Notes under the pieces: model-generated
Told to the model about the DNA's origin: nothing
The model's database searches: none
Seen by the model: the letters and a program-made list of their open reading frames with translations, nothing else
Shown: positions 42,546 through 50,265 of the stretch, in pieces
Layout: each line of letters opens with the position of its first letter
How positions within the stretch are numbered: position 1 is the first letter of the stretch
NCBI RefSeq assembly: GCF_002160145.1
Contig: NZ_NFKA01000003.1
Span: forward strand, 62,001 to 126,000
DNA: 64,000 nucleotides
DNA from: Gemmiger sp. An194
GTDB lineage: Bacteria; Bacillota; Clostridia; Oscillospirales; Ruminococcaceae
Direction: 5' to 3'
Position numbers and translations under genes: made by a program

Positions 42546-44039
42546 ATGAAATTGTTATGGGGCGACATCCACAATCATTGCGGGATCACTTACGGCTACG
42601 GCAGCCTGAAAAACGCACTGGAGCGGGCAAAAAGCCATCTGGATTTTTGCGCCGTGACCGGCCATGCCATGTGGCCCGATATCCCCGACCGCACAGAGGA
42701 AACCGCATTTGTAGTGGACTTTCATCAGGCGGGATTTGAAAAATTAAGAGCGCATTGGGATGAGGTTGCCGCGCAGCTGGCCGCCTGCAACAGCAAGGAG
42801 CTTGTCACCTTCCAGGCATACGAGATGCACTCCAGCGAATATGGCGATCACCATATTGTTTCCCCCAGCGACAGCCTGCCGCTGATCTATCGGGACTCCC
42901 CCGCTCAGCTGAAAGAGGACTGCAAGGTCCCCGCGCTGACCGTCTGCCATCATATCGCCTACACCCCGGGCTACCGGGGAATCAACTGGGACAAATTCGA
43001 CGAAACCGTTACGCCGCTGATCGAGGTGTGCTCCAAGCACGGCTGCGGCATGAGCGAGACCGCACCCTATCCCTATTACCACAATATGGGCCCCCGCGAC
43101 AGCCGGAACACCGTTTACGAGGGTCTTCGGCGGGGATATCACTTCGGATTCGTGGGCTCCACCGACCACCATGCCGGCTTCCCCGGCTCCTACGGCGATG
43201 GAAAAATGGCCGTCTGGGCGGAGGAGAAAACCCGCGAAAGCATCTGGCAGGCCATGCTGGCACGCCGCACCTATGCGGTGACCGGCGACCGCATCGAGTG
43301 CGAATTTTCCGTGAACGGCGCCCCCATGGGTTCGATCCTCTCCCCGGATGACGACGCGCCCCGCAGGATTGAATATCGCGTCAAGGGCTGCTACAAGCTG
43401 GACAAGGTGGTCATTTTCAAAAATCTCCGTCCCATCCATATCGACGAGGGCCTGATGCTCTTCCCCTCCCCCGACGACAATCATTACAAGCTTCGCATCG
43501 AGATGGGCTGGGGCAACAACAAGGCCGACCTGTTCCGCTGGCTGGGCAATGTGACCGTGGAAAACGGCAGCATCCTCAGCGTTGAGCCCTGCTTCCGCGG
43601 GCGCAGCGTTCTGGCCCCCTCCTCCACCAACACCGACGGCTTCGACGATGTGAACGACATCGACAGCAAGCTGCTGGAGGTGAGCGCACAGCGGGCAAGC
43701 TGGCAGTGCTTCAGCGTGAAGAATGTCTCTCCGCTGCATCCTCTGACCAGCTCCGTCATTCTGGAGCTGGAGGGCAGCCCCGAAACACAGCTCACCATCG
43801 ATGTGAACGGCCACAGGCAGACCCTCACCGTAAAGCAGCTGATGGAGGGCGGCTACAGCGCCCACATGAAGCCCTATCACTCGCAGGCCTTCAAGGTCCA
43901 TCCGATCTTCACCGAAACCGAATATTCGGTCAGCGGGACCTTGACGGACGACACCCACGGCGGAAAAGACTTCTATCACATGGAGGTCTATCAGGCCAAT
44001 GGCTCCTGTGCATTTGTGACTCCCGTATATTTTGGATAA
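42546..44039 (+). CDS. PHP-superfamily / DUF3604-type metallohydrolase
   Basis: 497 aa. N-terminal metal motif DIHNH (H9, H11), then VTGHAM, TFQAYEMHS, and VGSTDHHAGFPGSYGDG, the usual DUF3604 block, followed by the family ending EKTRESIWQAMLARRTYAVTGDRI. A beta-rich C-terminal region fills about 270-497. PHP proteins are mostly metal-dependent phosphoesterases, but DUF3604 members lack an assigned reaction, and they recur beside polysaccharide genes. No signal peptide. AAAGGAG precedes the ATG. Confidence 0.8.
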   Translation: MKLLWGDIHNHCGITYGYGSLKNALERAKSHLDFCAVTGHAMWPDIPDRTEETAFVVDFHQAGFEKLRAHWDEVAAQLAACNSKELVTFQAYEMHSSEYGDHHIVSPSDSLPLIYRDSPAQLKEDCKVPALTVCHHIAYTPGYRGINWDKFDETVTPLIEVCSKHGCGMSETAPYPYYHNMGPRDSRNTVYEGLRRGYHFGFVGSTDHHAGFPGSYGDGKMAVWAEEKTRESIWQAMLARRTYAVTGDRIECEFSVNGAPMGSILSPDDDAPRRIEYRVKGCYKLDKVVIFKNLRPIHIDEGLMLFPSPDDNHYKLRIEMGWGNNKADLFRWLGNVTVENGSILSVEPCFRGRSVLAPSSTNTDGFDDVNDIDSKLLEVSAQRASWQCFSVKNVSPLHPLTSSVILELEGSPETQLTIDVNGHRQTLTVKQLMEGGYSAHMKPYHSQAFKVHPIFTETEYSVSGTLTDDTHGGKDFYHMEVYQANGSCAFVTPVYFG

Positions 44040-44054
44040 AAGGAAGGCCGTTCC

Positions 44055-44930
44055 ATGGATGAATTTCTCGCAATCGACATTGGCGGGACCACGCTGAAAT
44101 ACGCTCTGGTCCGCGCCGACGGAAGCATTCAGCCGCTTGGCTCTCTGCCCACCGGCGCCGCCATGACCCGGTCGGAGCTGGCGCAGAGCCTGCACAAGAT
44201 TTTAAACGACCCGCAAACCCGTTCCATCCGCGGCATAGGCATCAGCTCGCTGGGAATCGTTGACCCGCAGCGGGGCATGGTCTGCGCCGGAGTGGAAAAT
44301 CTGCCCGCCCTGCAGGGCTTCTGTCCGCGGTCCTTTTTCGATGAGGCGGGGTTCGCTCAGCCGGTCTGCATCGTCAACGACGCATCCGCGGCCGCACTGG
44401 GGGAGCACTGGCTGGGCGCCGCACAGGGGCTGGACAATTTTCTCTGTGTGGCCTTCGGCACCGGCATCGGCGGCGGACTGGTGCTGAATGGCCGGCTCTG
44501 GAACGGCAGCAGCTTCTGCGCCGGTGAACTCGGCTATTGGGATTACCTGGACGACCGGCATTACTGGGAGCTGGAGGATTCCGCCATTGCACTGATCCGC
44601 AAAGCGCAGACGCAGAGCGGCTGCCCTGACCTGACCGGAGAAGCGTTCTTCGAGAGGCTGCGCCTGCAGGACCCTCTGTGCTGCGATCTGTTTGAATCCT
44701 GGGCGCAAAAAGCCGGACGGATCTTCGCCAACATCACCCTGCTGCTCGATCTGCAGGCGATCCTGGTGGGCGGGGGAATCTCTGCCCAGAAGGAGATCCT
44801 GACCCCTGCTTTGCAGGCCTGCATGGACCGCTGCCTGCCGCCCCATTCCCGCGGCCGCTGCAAGGTATCCTCCGCTCTGCTGGGAAACCGCGCCGCCCTG
44901 CTGGGCGCGGTCCGGCTGCTGCTGCCCTGA
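44055..44930 (+). CDS. ROK-family sugar kinase-like protein
   Basis: 291 aa. N-terminal phosphate-binding DIGGTTLKYALV, catalytic-region VNDASAAALGEHWLGA, adenosine motif GTGIGGGLVLNGRLW. The usual ROK zinc motif CxCGxxGCxE is absent; after AGELGY the chain runs straight into WDYLDDRHYW. Members without that motif exist as sugar kinases. There is no DNA-binding domain, so it is not an NagC-type repressor. As last gene of the operon it likely phosphorylates the amino sugar or uronate released inside the cell. Confidence 0.85.
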   Translation: MDEFLAIDIGGTTLKYALVRADGSIQPLGSLPTGAAMTRSELAQSLHKILNDPQTRSIRGIGISSLGIVDPQRGMVCAGVENLPALQGFCPRSFFDEAGFAQPVCIVNDASAAALGEHWLGAAQGLDNFLCVAFGTGIGGGLVLNGRLWNGSSFCAGELGYWDYLDDRHYWELEDSAIALIRKAQTQSGCPDLTGEAFFERLRLQDPLCCDLFESWAQKAGRIFANITLLLDLQAILVGGGISAQKEILTPALQACMDRCLPPHSRGRCKVSSALLGNRAALLGAVRLLLP

Positions 44931-45029
44931 GCAGCCCGCAAGGCCATACACCCTGTTCATCCATCCAAACGATTCCCGTCATATCGCCCGCAGCGGGCGG
45001 TATGGCGAGCGGCCCGCAAGGCCGCGACT

Positions 45030-45077
45030 CCGGGGGGCTGTTGCAAAACGAAAGTTGCGCAACAGCCCCCCGGTTTT
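45030..45077 (+). terminator. Strong terminator of the glycan operon
   Basis: Perfect 15-bp stem CCGGGGGGCTGTTGC/GCAACAGCCCCCCGG with a 14-base loop, followed by TTTT. It is the only strong hairpin in the 440-base gap 44931-45370. Confidence 0.9.
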
Positions 45078-45170
45078 ATGTCAAAAACAAGCTCACGAAC
45101 CACCATATCCCCCCGGCTGCCGGGCGGGCCACGCCTTCGGTCGGCGCAAAAAAATCCTCCGCAATGCACC

Positions 45171-45199
45171 TTGAGAAAAGAAAGGTTGTGTGCTATCAT
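45171..45199 (+). promoter_or_regulatory. Promoter of ychF
   Basis: TTGAGA (45171-45176), 17 bases, TATCAT (45194-45199), giving a leader of about 165 bases. No riboswitch-like structure was recognised in the leader. Confidence 0.6.
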
Positions 45200-45370
45200 T
45201 ATCGTGTATTGGTATGCTCTTTTCTTTTTTCCGGAACAGGGCATGCGAGGAACCGCACAAAGGAAAACGCATCCGATCCGTGCGCAACGGGCGGAAACAG
45301 CGCCGATTTCAGCGCGCTGCACCCGCCCACTCTTGGACCCGCAAGAAAAATTAAGGAGATAGATCGAATT

Positions 45371-46483
45371 ATGAAATTAGGAATCGTGGGCCTGCCCAAC
45401 GTGGGCAAGAGCACTCTGTTCAACGCCATCACCAGCACCAAGAACGCCGCCGCGGCCAACTACCCCTTCTGCACCATCGACCCCAACACCGGCATCGTGC
45501 CCGTGCCGGACGCCCGGCTGGACAAGCTGGCCGAAATCTGGGAGACCAACAAGAAGACCCCCGCCATCGTGGAGTTCGTGGACATCGCGGGTCTTGTAAA
45601 GGGCGCTTCCAAGGGCGAGGGCCTGGGCAACAAGTTCCTGGGCAACATCCGCGAGTGCGACGCCATCGTGCATGTGGTGCGCTGCTTCGGCGGCACCGAC
45701 ATCGTGCATGTGGACGGCAGCGTGGACCCTCTGCGTGACATCGAGACCATTGATACCGAGCTGATCCTGAGCGATTTGGAGGTTGTTTCCAACCGGGCCG
45801 CCCGTTTCGCCAAGGCCGCCAAGACCGGCGACAAGAAGGCCGGTGCCTCCGCTGCCTGGCTGGAGCAGCTGGCCGATCATCTGGGCAAGGGCAAGAACGC
45901 CCGCAGCTTCGACTTCGATCTGGACGATGAGGACCAGGCTCTGCAGCTGAAGGAGATGGGCCTGCTCACCTACAAGCCGGTGATCTACGCCGCCAACATG
46001 AGCGAGGACGACCTGATGGAGGGCATGGACGAGAACGTGCACTACCAGGCCGTGAAGAAGCTGGCCGCCGAGGAGGGCGCGGAGTGCATTCCCATCTGCG
46101 CCAAGACCGAGGAGGACATTGCCGACTACTCCCCCGAGGAGAAGAAGGAGTTCCTGCATGAGATGGGCATCGAGGCCACCGGTCTGGACAACCTGATCAA
46201 GGCCAGCTACAGCCTGCTGGGCCTGATCTCCTACCTGACCGACGGCAAGAAGGAGTGCCGCGCCTGGACCATCCGCAAGGGCACCAAGGCTCCCCAGGCC
46301 GCGGGCAAGATCCACTCCGACTTCGAGCGCGGCTTCATCCGCGCCAGCGTGGTCCACTACGAGGACTTCGCCGCCTGCGACTTCAACATGGCCACCGTGA
46401 AGGCCAAGGGCCTGCAGCACACCGAGGGCAAGGAGTACGTGGTGCAGGACGGCGACATCATCGAATTCCTGTTCAATGTTTGA
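45371..46483 (+). CDS. ychF: Redox-regulated ATPase YchF (Obg-like)
   Basis: 370-aa TRAFAC-class P-loop protein that binds ribosomes and hydrolyses ATP. Walker A GLPNVGKST; G2/G3 DIAGLVKGASKGEGLGNKFL; the specificity motif reads ANMSED instead of NKxD, the known reason for ATP preference; a C-terminal TGS domain follows. The ATG at 45371 follows AAGGAG. Upstream in-frame codons from 45002 overlap the terminator and were rejected. mtnN follows 22 bases later, so the two probably form one unit. Confidence 0.97.
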   Translation: MKLGIVGLPNVGKSTLFNAITSTKNAAAANYPFCTIDPNTGIVPVPDARLDKLAEIWETNKKTPAIVEFVDIAGLVKGASKGEGLGNKFLGNIRECDAIVHVVRCFGGTDIVHVDGSVDPLRDIETIDTELILSDLEVVSNRAARFAKAAKTGDKKAGASAAWLEQLADHLGKGKNARSFDFDLDDEDQALQLKEMGLLTYKPVIYAANMSEDDLMEGMDENVHYQAVKKLAAEEGAECIPICAKTEEDIADYSPEEKKEFLHEMGIEATGLDNLIKASYSLLGLISYLTDGKKECRAWTIRKGTKAPQAAGKIHSDFERGFIRASVVHYEDFAACDFNMATVKAKGLQHTEGKEYVVQDGDIIEFLFNV

Positions 46484-46505
46484 TTTAGATTTAAAGGAGG
46501 ACGCA

Positions 46506-47195
46506 ATGGAGATCATCGGCATCATGGGCGCCATGCCCGACGAAGTGGAGCAGCTGTGCGCCTTGCTGGACGGTGTGTCCATCGAGCCCTACGCCGGGGT
46601 GGAATACCACCGGGGCATGCTGGGTGACAAGCAGGTGGTGGTCTGCTGCGCCGGTATGGGCAAGGCCAACGCCGCCGCCACCACCCAGGTACTGATCACG
46701 AAATTCGGCGCACAGCGCATCATCTTCTCCGGCATCGCCGGCAATATGACCGCCAAGATCGGCATCGGCGATGTGGTTGTGGGCAAGACCGTAGTTTACC
46801 ACGACGCCCAGGACGACATGATCGCCCAGTCCGCCCCCTTCACCGCCGAGTACCCCGGCGATGAGGAGATGGTCAAGGCCGCCATGGCCGCCTGCGAAGA
46901 GGTGGGCGTGAAGGCCATCGCGGGCAAGATCGCCACCGGCGACCAGTTCGTGGGCGACAGCGCCACCAAGAACGCCATCGCCGCCAAGGTAGACCCGGAC
47001 TGTGTGGAGATGGAGGGCGCGGCCGTGTCCCAGATCGCCGCCAAGAACAACGTGCCCTGCGTGGTGCTGCGCGCCATGAGCGACAACGCCGACGAGGCGG
47101 GCCACGAGGTTCTGGTGGTAAAAAAATTCAGCATCAGTGAATACGTGACCACTGCCACCCGCATTGTGGCCCGGATGCTGGAGACCCTAGACTGA
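46506..47195 (+). CDS. mtnN: 5'-methylthioadenosine/S-adenosylhomocysteine nucleosidase
   Basis: The 229-aa enzyme cleaves adenine from MTA and SAH, feeding methionine salvage and autoinducer metabolism. It shows IGIMGAMPDEVEQL, the SGIAGNM nucleoside pocket, VEMEGAAVSQIA with the substrate-binding Glu and Met, and RAMSDNADE with the catalytic Asp. The ATG at 46506 has AAAGGAGG five to six bases upstream. Confidence 0.96.
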   Translation: MEIIGIMGAMPDEVEQLCALLDGVSIEPYAGVEYHRGMLGDKQVVVCCAGMGKANAAATTQVLITKFGAQRIIFSGIAGNMTAKIGIGDVVVGKTVVYHDAQDDMIAQSAPFTAEYPGDEEMVKAAMAACEEVGVKAIAGKIATGDQFVGDSATKNAIAAKVDPDCVEMEGAAVSQIAAKNNVPCVVLRAMSDNADEAGHEVLVVKKFSISEYVTTATRIVARMLETLD

Positions 47196-47229
47196 GCCAG
47201 CGCAAAACCAGCCGCAAAACAAACGCAAA

Positions 47230-47269
47230 AGGACGGTGCAGGCCCTGCCGCCTGCGCCGTCCCCTTTTT
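47230..47269 (+). terminator. Terminator after mtnN
   Basis: Stem GGACGGTGCAGG/CCTGCGCCGTCC (one wobble) with an eight-base loop, then seven T after one C. Confidence 0.88.
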
Positions 47270-47605
47270 TCAACAATTCTCTCCCCCGCGCCGCCGGGCA
47301 GCGTGCCGCAAATCCTCTTTGGCGCAGGGCTTTCCGGCATTTTTTACGCGGAAAAGTTTTCAACAAATTCAGTGCCGGGTCGTGGAAAACTCCGCGGCCC
47401 GGCCTTTTTTCGTCCCTCTTTTTGCCGCTGCACACCCGGCTTTCGGCCGCTTGCGGCCCAAACGGCAAAAACCCGAACAAACAGTTCGTCGACATTTGCC
47501 CCCCTCTGCGTTATGCTGCATGAAAAGGGGGAATTTATTCAATGAAAGGAAGTTACGCAACCCGGCGGGCCGCCCGCCGGAAACCGGCTGCTGCGGAGGA
47601 GGGCG
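47270..47605. other. Intergenic stretch without recognised function
   Basis: 336 bases between the mtnN terminator and the DUF6514 gene. No good promoter pair, repeat or structured RNA could be recognised. An open frame starting at ATG 47542 has no ribosome site and was not called. Confidence 0.5.
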
Positions 47606-47833
47606 TTGTGCTTGATCCGTTATCAGACCGTTCGACAAGAGCTTGAAGCACCCGAGCTGGGCCGCTATGTGAGCTATGGCATCGAGGCGGTGGCTCTGCC
47701 CGGCGGCGAGCAGTTGGCTTTTGTTCCCGATGTTTCCACCGACTCTTCCTTTGCAGCGGCTCTTGCGGACCGCTGCACCGAAGGCGCCCTGGACCCGGCC
47801 CAGCTGCTGGACGTGGTGCTGGACGCCTTGTAA
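47606..47833 (+). CDS. DUF6514 family small protein
   Basis: 75-aa cytosolic protein. The pattern ELGRYVSYGIEA, then VPDVSTDSSFAAALADRC, then LDPAQLLDVVLDAL agrees with what I recall of DUF6514, a clostridial family of unknown function. The start is TTG at 47606 (GGAGG six bases upstream) or TTG at 47612 (AGGAGG nine bases upstream). Stands alone on the plus strand. Confidence 0.7.
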   Translation: MCLIRYQTVRQELEAPELGRYVSYGIEAVALPGGEQLAFVPDVSTDSSFAAALADRCTEGALDPAQLLDVVLDAL

Positions 47834-47933
47834 CCGTTTTTCTGCGCCCGCCCGGGCGCGCGCATCCATTCCAAAAGGGCAGAAGACGGTCTCCGTCAAA
47901 CGGAGCGGCTCCTGCCCTCTTTTTTGCTTTGAT

Positions 47934-48395
47934 TTACAAAAAGTCCCGCATCTGGCGGGCGGTGCGCTCCTCGAACTGCTGCAGCTCATTCAGCAGCCCC
48001 AGCGCGCCGGTGCTGGCCGCCGGGTGGTCCTTGCGGGCCTTCTCGCAGTCCATCACGCCCTGGTTGGCCCCCTGGATGACCATATCCGCCAGGTTGCGGG
48101 TGGAGCGGTCGGTGAGGGTCTCGGTCCAGATGCCCATTTTGGACATCAGCTTCACCGCCGGGCTCTGGCCGTGGCTCTGCTCGCCCAGTGCGGCCATGGC
48201 CGCGTGGGCCTGCTGGTTGATGCGGCGGTACTCCTTCTGCTGGGCCAGCAGACTGGCCTTCAGGTGCGTATCGTCGGTCACATCGATCAGCTGGTCCAGG
48301 CTGTTTTTTCCCATCTCGGTGTTGCGCACGATCTCGTTGAGCACGGCCTGATTGTCGTTGTCGCCGTGGTTCTGGTCGTTTCTTCGTTCACTCAT
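47934..48395 (-). CDS. Helical protein of unknown function (possible ferritin-like bundle)
   Basis: 153 aa, almost all helical by composition, acidic and Gln/Asn-rich at the N-terminus, without membrane segment or signal peptide. The pattern VRNTEMGKNSLDQLIDVTDD, then LLAQQKEYRRINQQAH, then MVIQGANQGVMDCEKARKD is like the four-helix families annotated DUF2383/ferritin-like in clostridia; the match is by impression only. Its ATG directly follows the T run of a large hairpin whose 3' arm contains the only Shine-Dalgarno-like bases (AAAGGGGG). Confidence 0.55.
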   Translation of the reverse strand: MSERRNDQNHGDNDNQAVLNEIVRNTEMGKNSLDQLIDVTDDTHLKASLLAQQKEYRRINQQAHAAMAALGEQSHGQSPAVKLMSKMGIWTETLTDRSTRNLADMVIQGANQGVMDCEKARKDHPAASTGALGLLNELQQFEERTARQMRDFL

Positions 48396-48466
48396 AAAAA
48401 AGCCCCCTTTGAAACTGGCTGGCGAGGCAAGCTTGCCCCGACTAAAGCCAGTGTTCCCAAAGGGGG
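48396..48466 (-). terminator. Three-tier nested hairpin between malQ and the next gene
   Basis: Outer arms CCCCCTTTG (48403-48411) and CAAAGGGGG (48458-48466); middle arms ACTGGCT (48414-48420) and AGCCAGT (48446-48452); inner palindrome GGCAAGCTTGCC (48426-48437). On the minus strand it starts seven bases after the malQ stop and is followed by C and six T directly abutting the next ATG. Confidence 0.8.
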
Positions 48467-48472
48467 TTTTGT

Positions 48473-50056
48473 TTATTCCTTTGCGGTCTTGGAGGCGGTC
48501 TTTTCCGCCGGTTCCTCCGCCTTTTGGGCGGGCTTTTGCACCGAAACCACCGGCCGGGCCTGCTCCGGCTCGGGCAGCGGCGCGCAGCGGCCGTAACGGG
48601 CGCAGGTGCGCCGGATGCGCTGGGCCAGCGCGGGGGCAAAGGCGTCCTCTTTGGCGCGCCAGGTCCAGTTGCCCATACCGGTGCCGGGGGTGTTGATGCG
48701 GCCCTCGGCGCCCAGCTCCAGCCAGTCGGCCATGGGAATCACCGCCAGATCGGCGCAGCTGGACAGCACGCCCCGCAAAAAGCCCCGCACCGAGCCCTCC
48801 ATGGCGTTCAGGCCCAGATAATTCTTGGCCTGGGCCAGCTCCTTGGGATCGCCGTTTTTTAGCCAGTCCCGCAGGGTGGTGTTGTCGTGGGTGCCGGGGT
48901 AGACCACGCAGTTGTGGATGTGGTTATGGGGCAGGTACTCGTTCTCCGCCGTGCCGCCGAAGGCGAACTGCATCACCTTCATGCCCGGGTAGCCGCTCTC
49001 CTTCAGCAGCACCCGCACGCTGTCGAACAGATCGCCCAGGTCCTCGGCCACGATGGGCAGCTTGCCCAGTTTTGCCTCCAGGGCGCGGAACAGATCCATG
49101 CCGGGGCCGTATTCCCAGTCGCCCACCCGGGCGTTCTCCCGCCCGGCGGGGATGGCGTAATAGGTATCGAAGGCGCGGAAGTGGTCGATGCGCAGCCGGT
49201 CGTACATGGTGAGGGCGTGCTCCACCCGGCGAATCCACCAGGCGTAGCCGCTGGCCTTGTGCTGGGCCCAGTCGTAGAGCGGGTTGCCCCAGAGCTGGCC
49301 GTCCTCAGAGAAGTAGTCCGGCGGGCAGCCCGCCACCCGGGTGAGCTTGCCCTCCTCATCCACCTGGAACAGCTTGCCGCCGGCCCAGGCATCGGCGGAG
49401 TCCGCCGCCACATAGATGGGAATGTCGCCCAGAATCTGCACGCCCTTTTGGTTGGCGTAGGCCTTCAGGGCCATCCACTGGCGGTAGCCCTGGTACTGCA
49501 AAAAGCGCCAGAAACCCAGTTCTTCTGCGTTTTCCTTGCGCAGCTGCTCCAGCGCCTGGGGCTGCCGGGTGCGCAGCGGCGCGGGCCATTCCGGATAGGC
49601 CTTCATCTTGTTCAGGCCCTTTGCGGTCATGTAGAGGGCGTAGTCCTCCAGCCAGTCCTCGTTCCAGAAGCAGAAGGTGTAGTAATCGTCCGGCAGCCAG
49701 GCCTGAAAGCGCTCATAGGCCCGCCGCAGCACCGCAAAGCGCCCCTCGTACAGAGCGCCGTAGTCCACTGCCTCACTGCTTTCGCCCCAGTCGATGGTGC
49801 CGTACTCTTCCTTTTCCAGAAGGCCCTCATCCCGCAGGGTGTCCAGGTCGATGAAATAGGGATTGATGGCAAAGGCCGAGCAGCTCTGATAGGGGCTGTC
49901 ACCGTAGCCGGTGGGCGAAAGGGGCAAGATCTGCCAGATCTGCTGGCCCGCCTGGGCCAGAAAGTCCACAAAGGCATAGGCCTGTTTGCCGAAGCTGCCG
50001 ATGCCGTAAGGCCCCGGCAGGCTGGACACAGGCATTAAAACGCCGCATTCCCGCAT
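48473..50056 (-). CDS. malQ: 4-alpha-glucanotransferase (amylomaltase, GH77)
   Basis: The 527-aa cytosolic enzyme rearranges maltodextrins and glycogen chains. GH77 blocks: SSLPGPYGIGSFG, WQILPLSPTGYGDSPYQS, the nucleophile region LRIDHFRAF, acid/base region PIVAEDLG, and YPGTHDNTTLRDW. It extends to about residue 490, with a Glu/Lys/Ala-rich C-terminal extension of about 35 residues that is not part of the usual domain. It has an extended -10 promoter on the divergent side. Confidence 0.94.
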   Translation of the reverse strand: MRECGVLMPVSSLPGPYGIGSFGKQAYAFVDFLAQAGQQIWQILPLSPTGYGDSPYQSCSAFAINPYFIDLDTLRDEGLLEKEEYGTIDWGESSEAVDYGALYEGRFAVLRRAYERFQAWLPDDYYTFCFWNEDWLEDYALYMTAKGLNKMKAYPEWPAPLRTRQPQALEQLRKENAEELGFWRFLQYQGYRQWMALKAYANQKGVQILGDIPIYVAADSADAWAGGKLFQVDEEGKLTRVAGCPPDYFSEDGQLWGNPLYDWAQHKASGYAWWIRRVEHALTMYDRLRIDHFRAFDTYYAIPAGRENARVGDWEYGPGMDLFRALEAKLGKLPIVAEDLGDLFDSVRVLLKESGYPGMKVMQFAFGGTAENEYLPHNHIHNCVVYPGTHDNTTLRDWLKNGDPKELAQAKNYLGLNAMEGSVRGFLRGVLSSCADLAVIPMADWLELGAEGRINTPGTGMGNWTWRAKEDAFAPALAQRIRRTCARYGRCAPLPEPEQARPVVSVQKPAQKAEEPAEKTASKTAKE

Positions 50057-50136
50057 AACAACCGCTCCTTTTTCGCTGTGTGGCCCCGGGGCTTCCCCCT
50101 CACGGCGCGCCGGAGCCTTTTTATAGAATTGTTCTT

Positions 50137-50202
50137 ATTATAGCATAAAGCGCGGCAAAATGGCATCGGTGCGCGCAAAGTATGGCTCTTTTGTGCTATA
50201 AT
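50137..50202. promoter_or_regulatory. Divergent extended -10 promoters of malQ and the alaX-like gene
   Basis: Both directions carry TGCTATAAT: minus strand at 50145-50137, plus strand at 50194-50202. Neither has a good -35, which fits extended -10 promoters. Confidence 0.6.
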
Positions 50203-50265
50203 AGATGCACTCAGCGGATACCCTGCCCGCGCGCCGCGGGCTTTTTTGCACAAAGGAGCTTTTTT

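Noticed and set aside
45079-45370. Long in-frame N-terminal extension of YchF from 45002
   Set aside because: It crosses the glycan-operon terminator and the ychF promoter; MKLGIVGLPNVGKS at 45371 is the universal family start.
47542-47650. Short frame at ATG 47542 before the DUF6514 gene
   Set aside because: No ribosome site, Arg/Ala-rich composition, and it overlaps the better supported gene in another frame.
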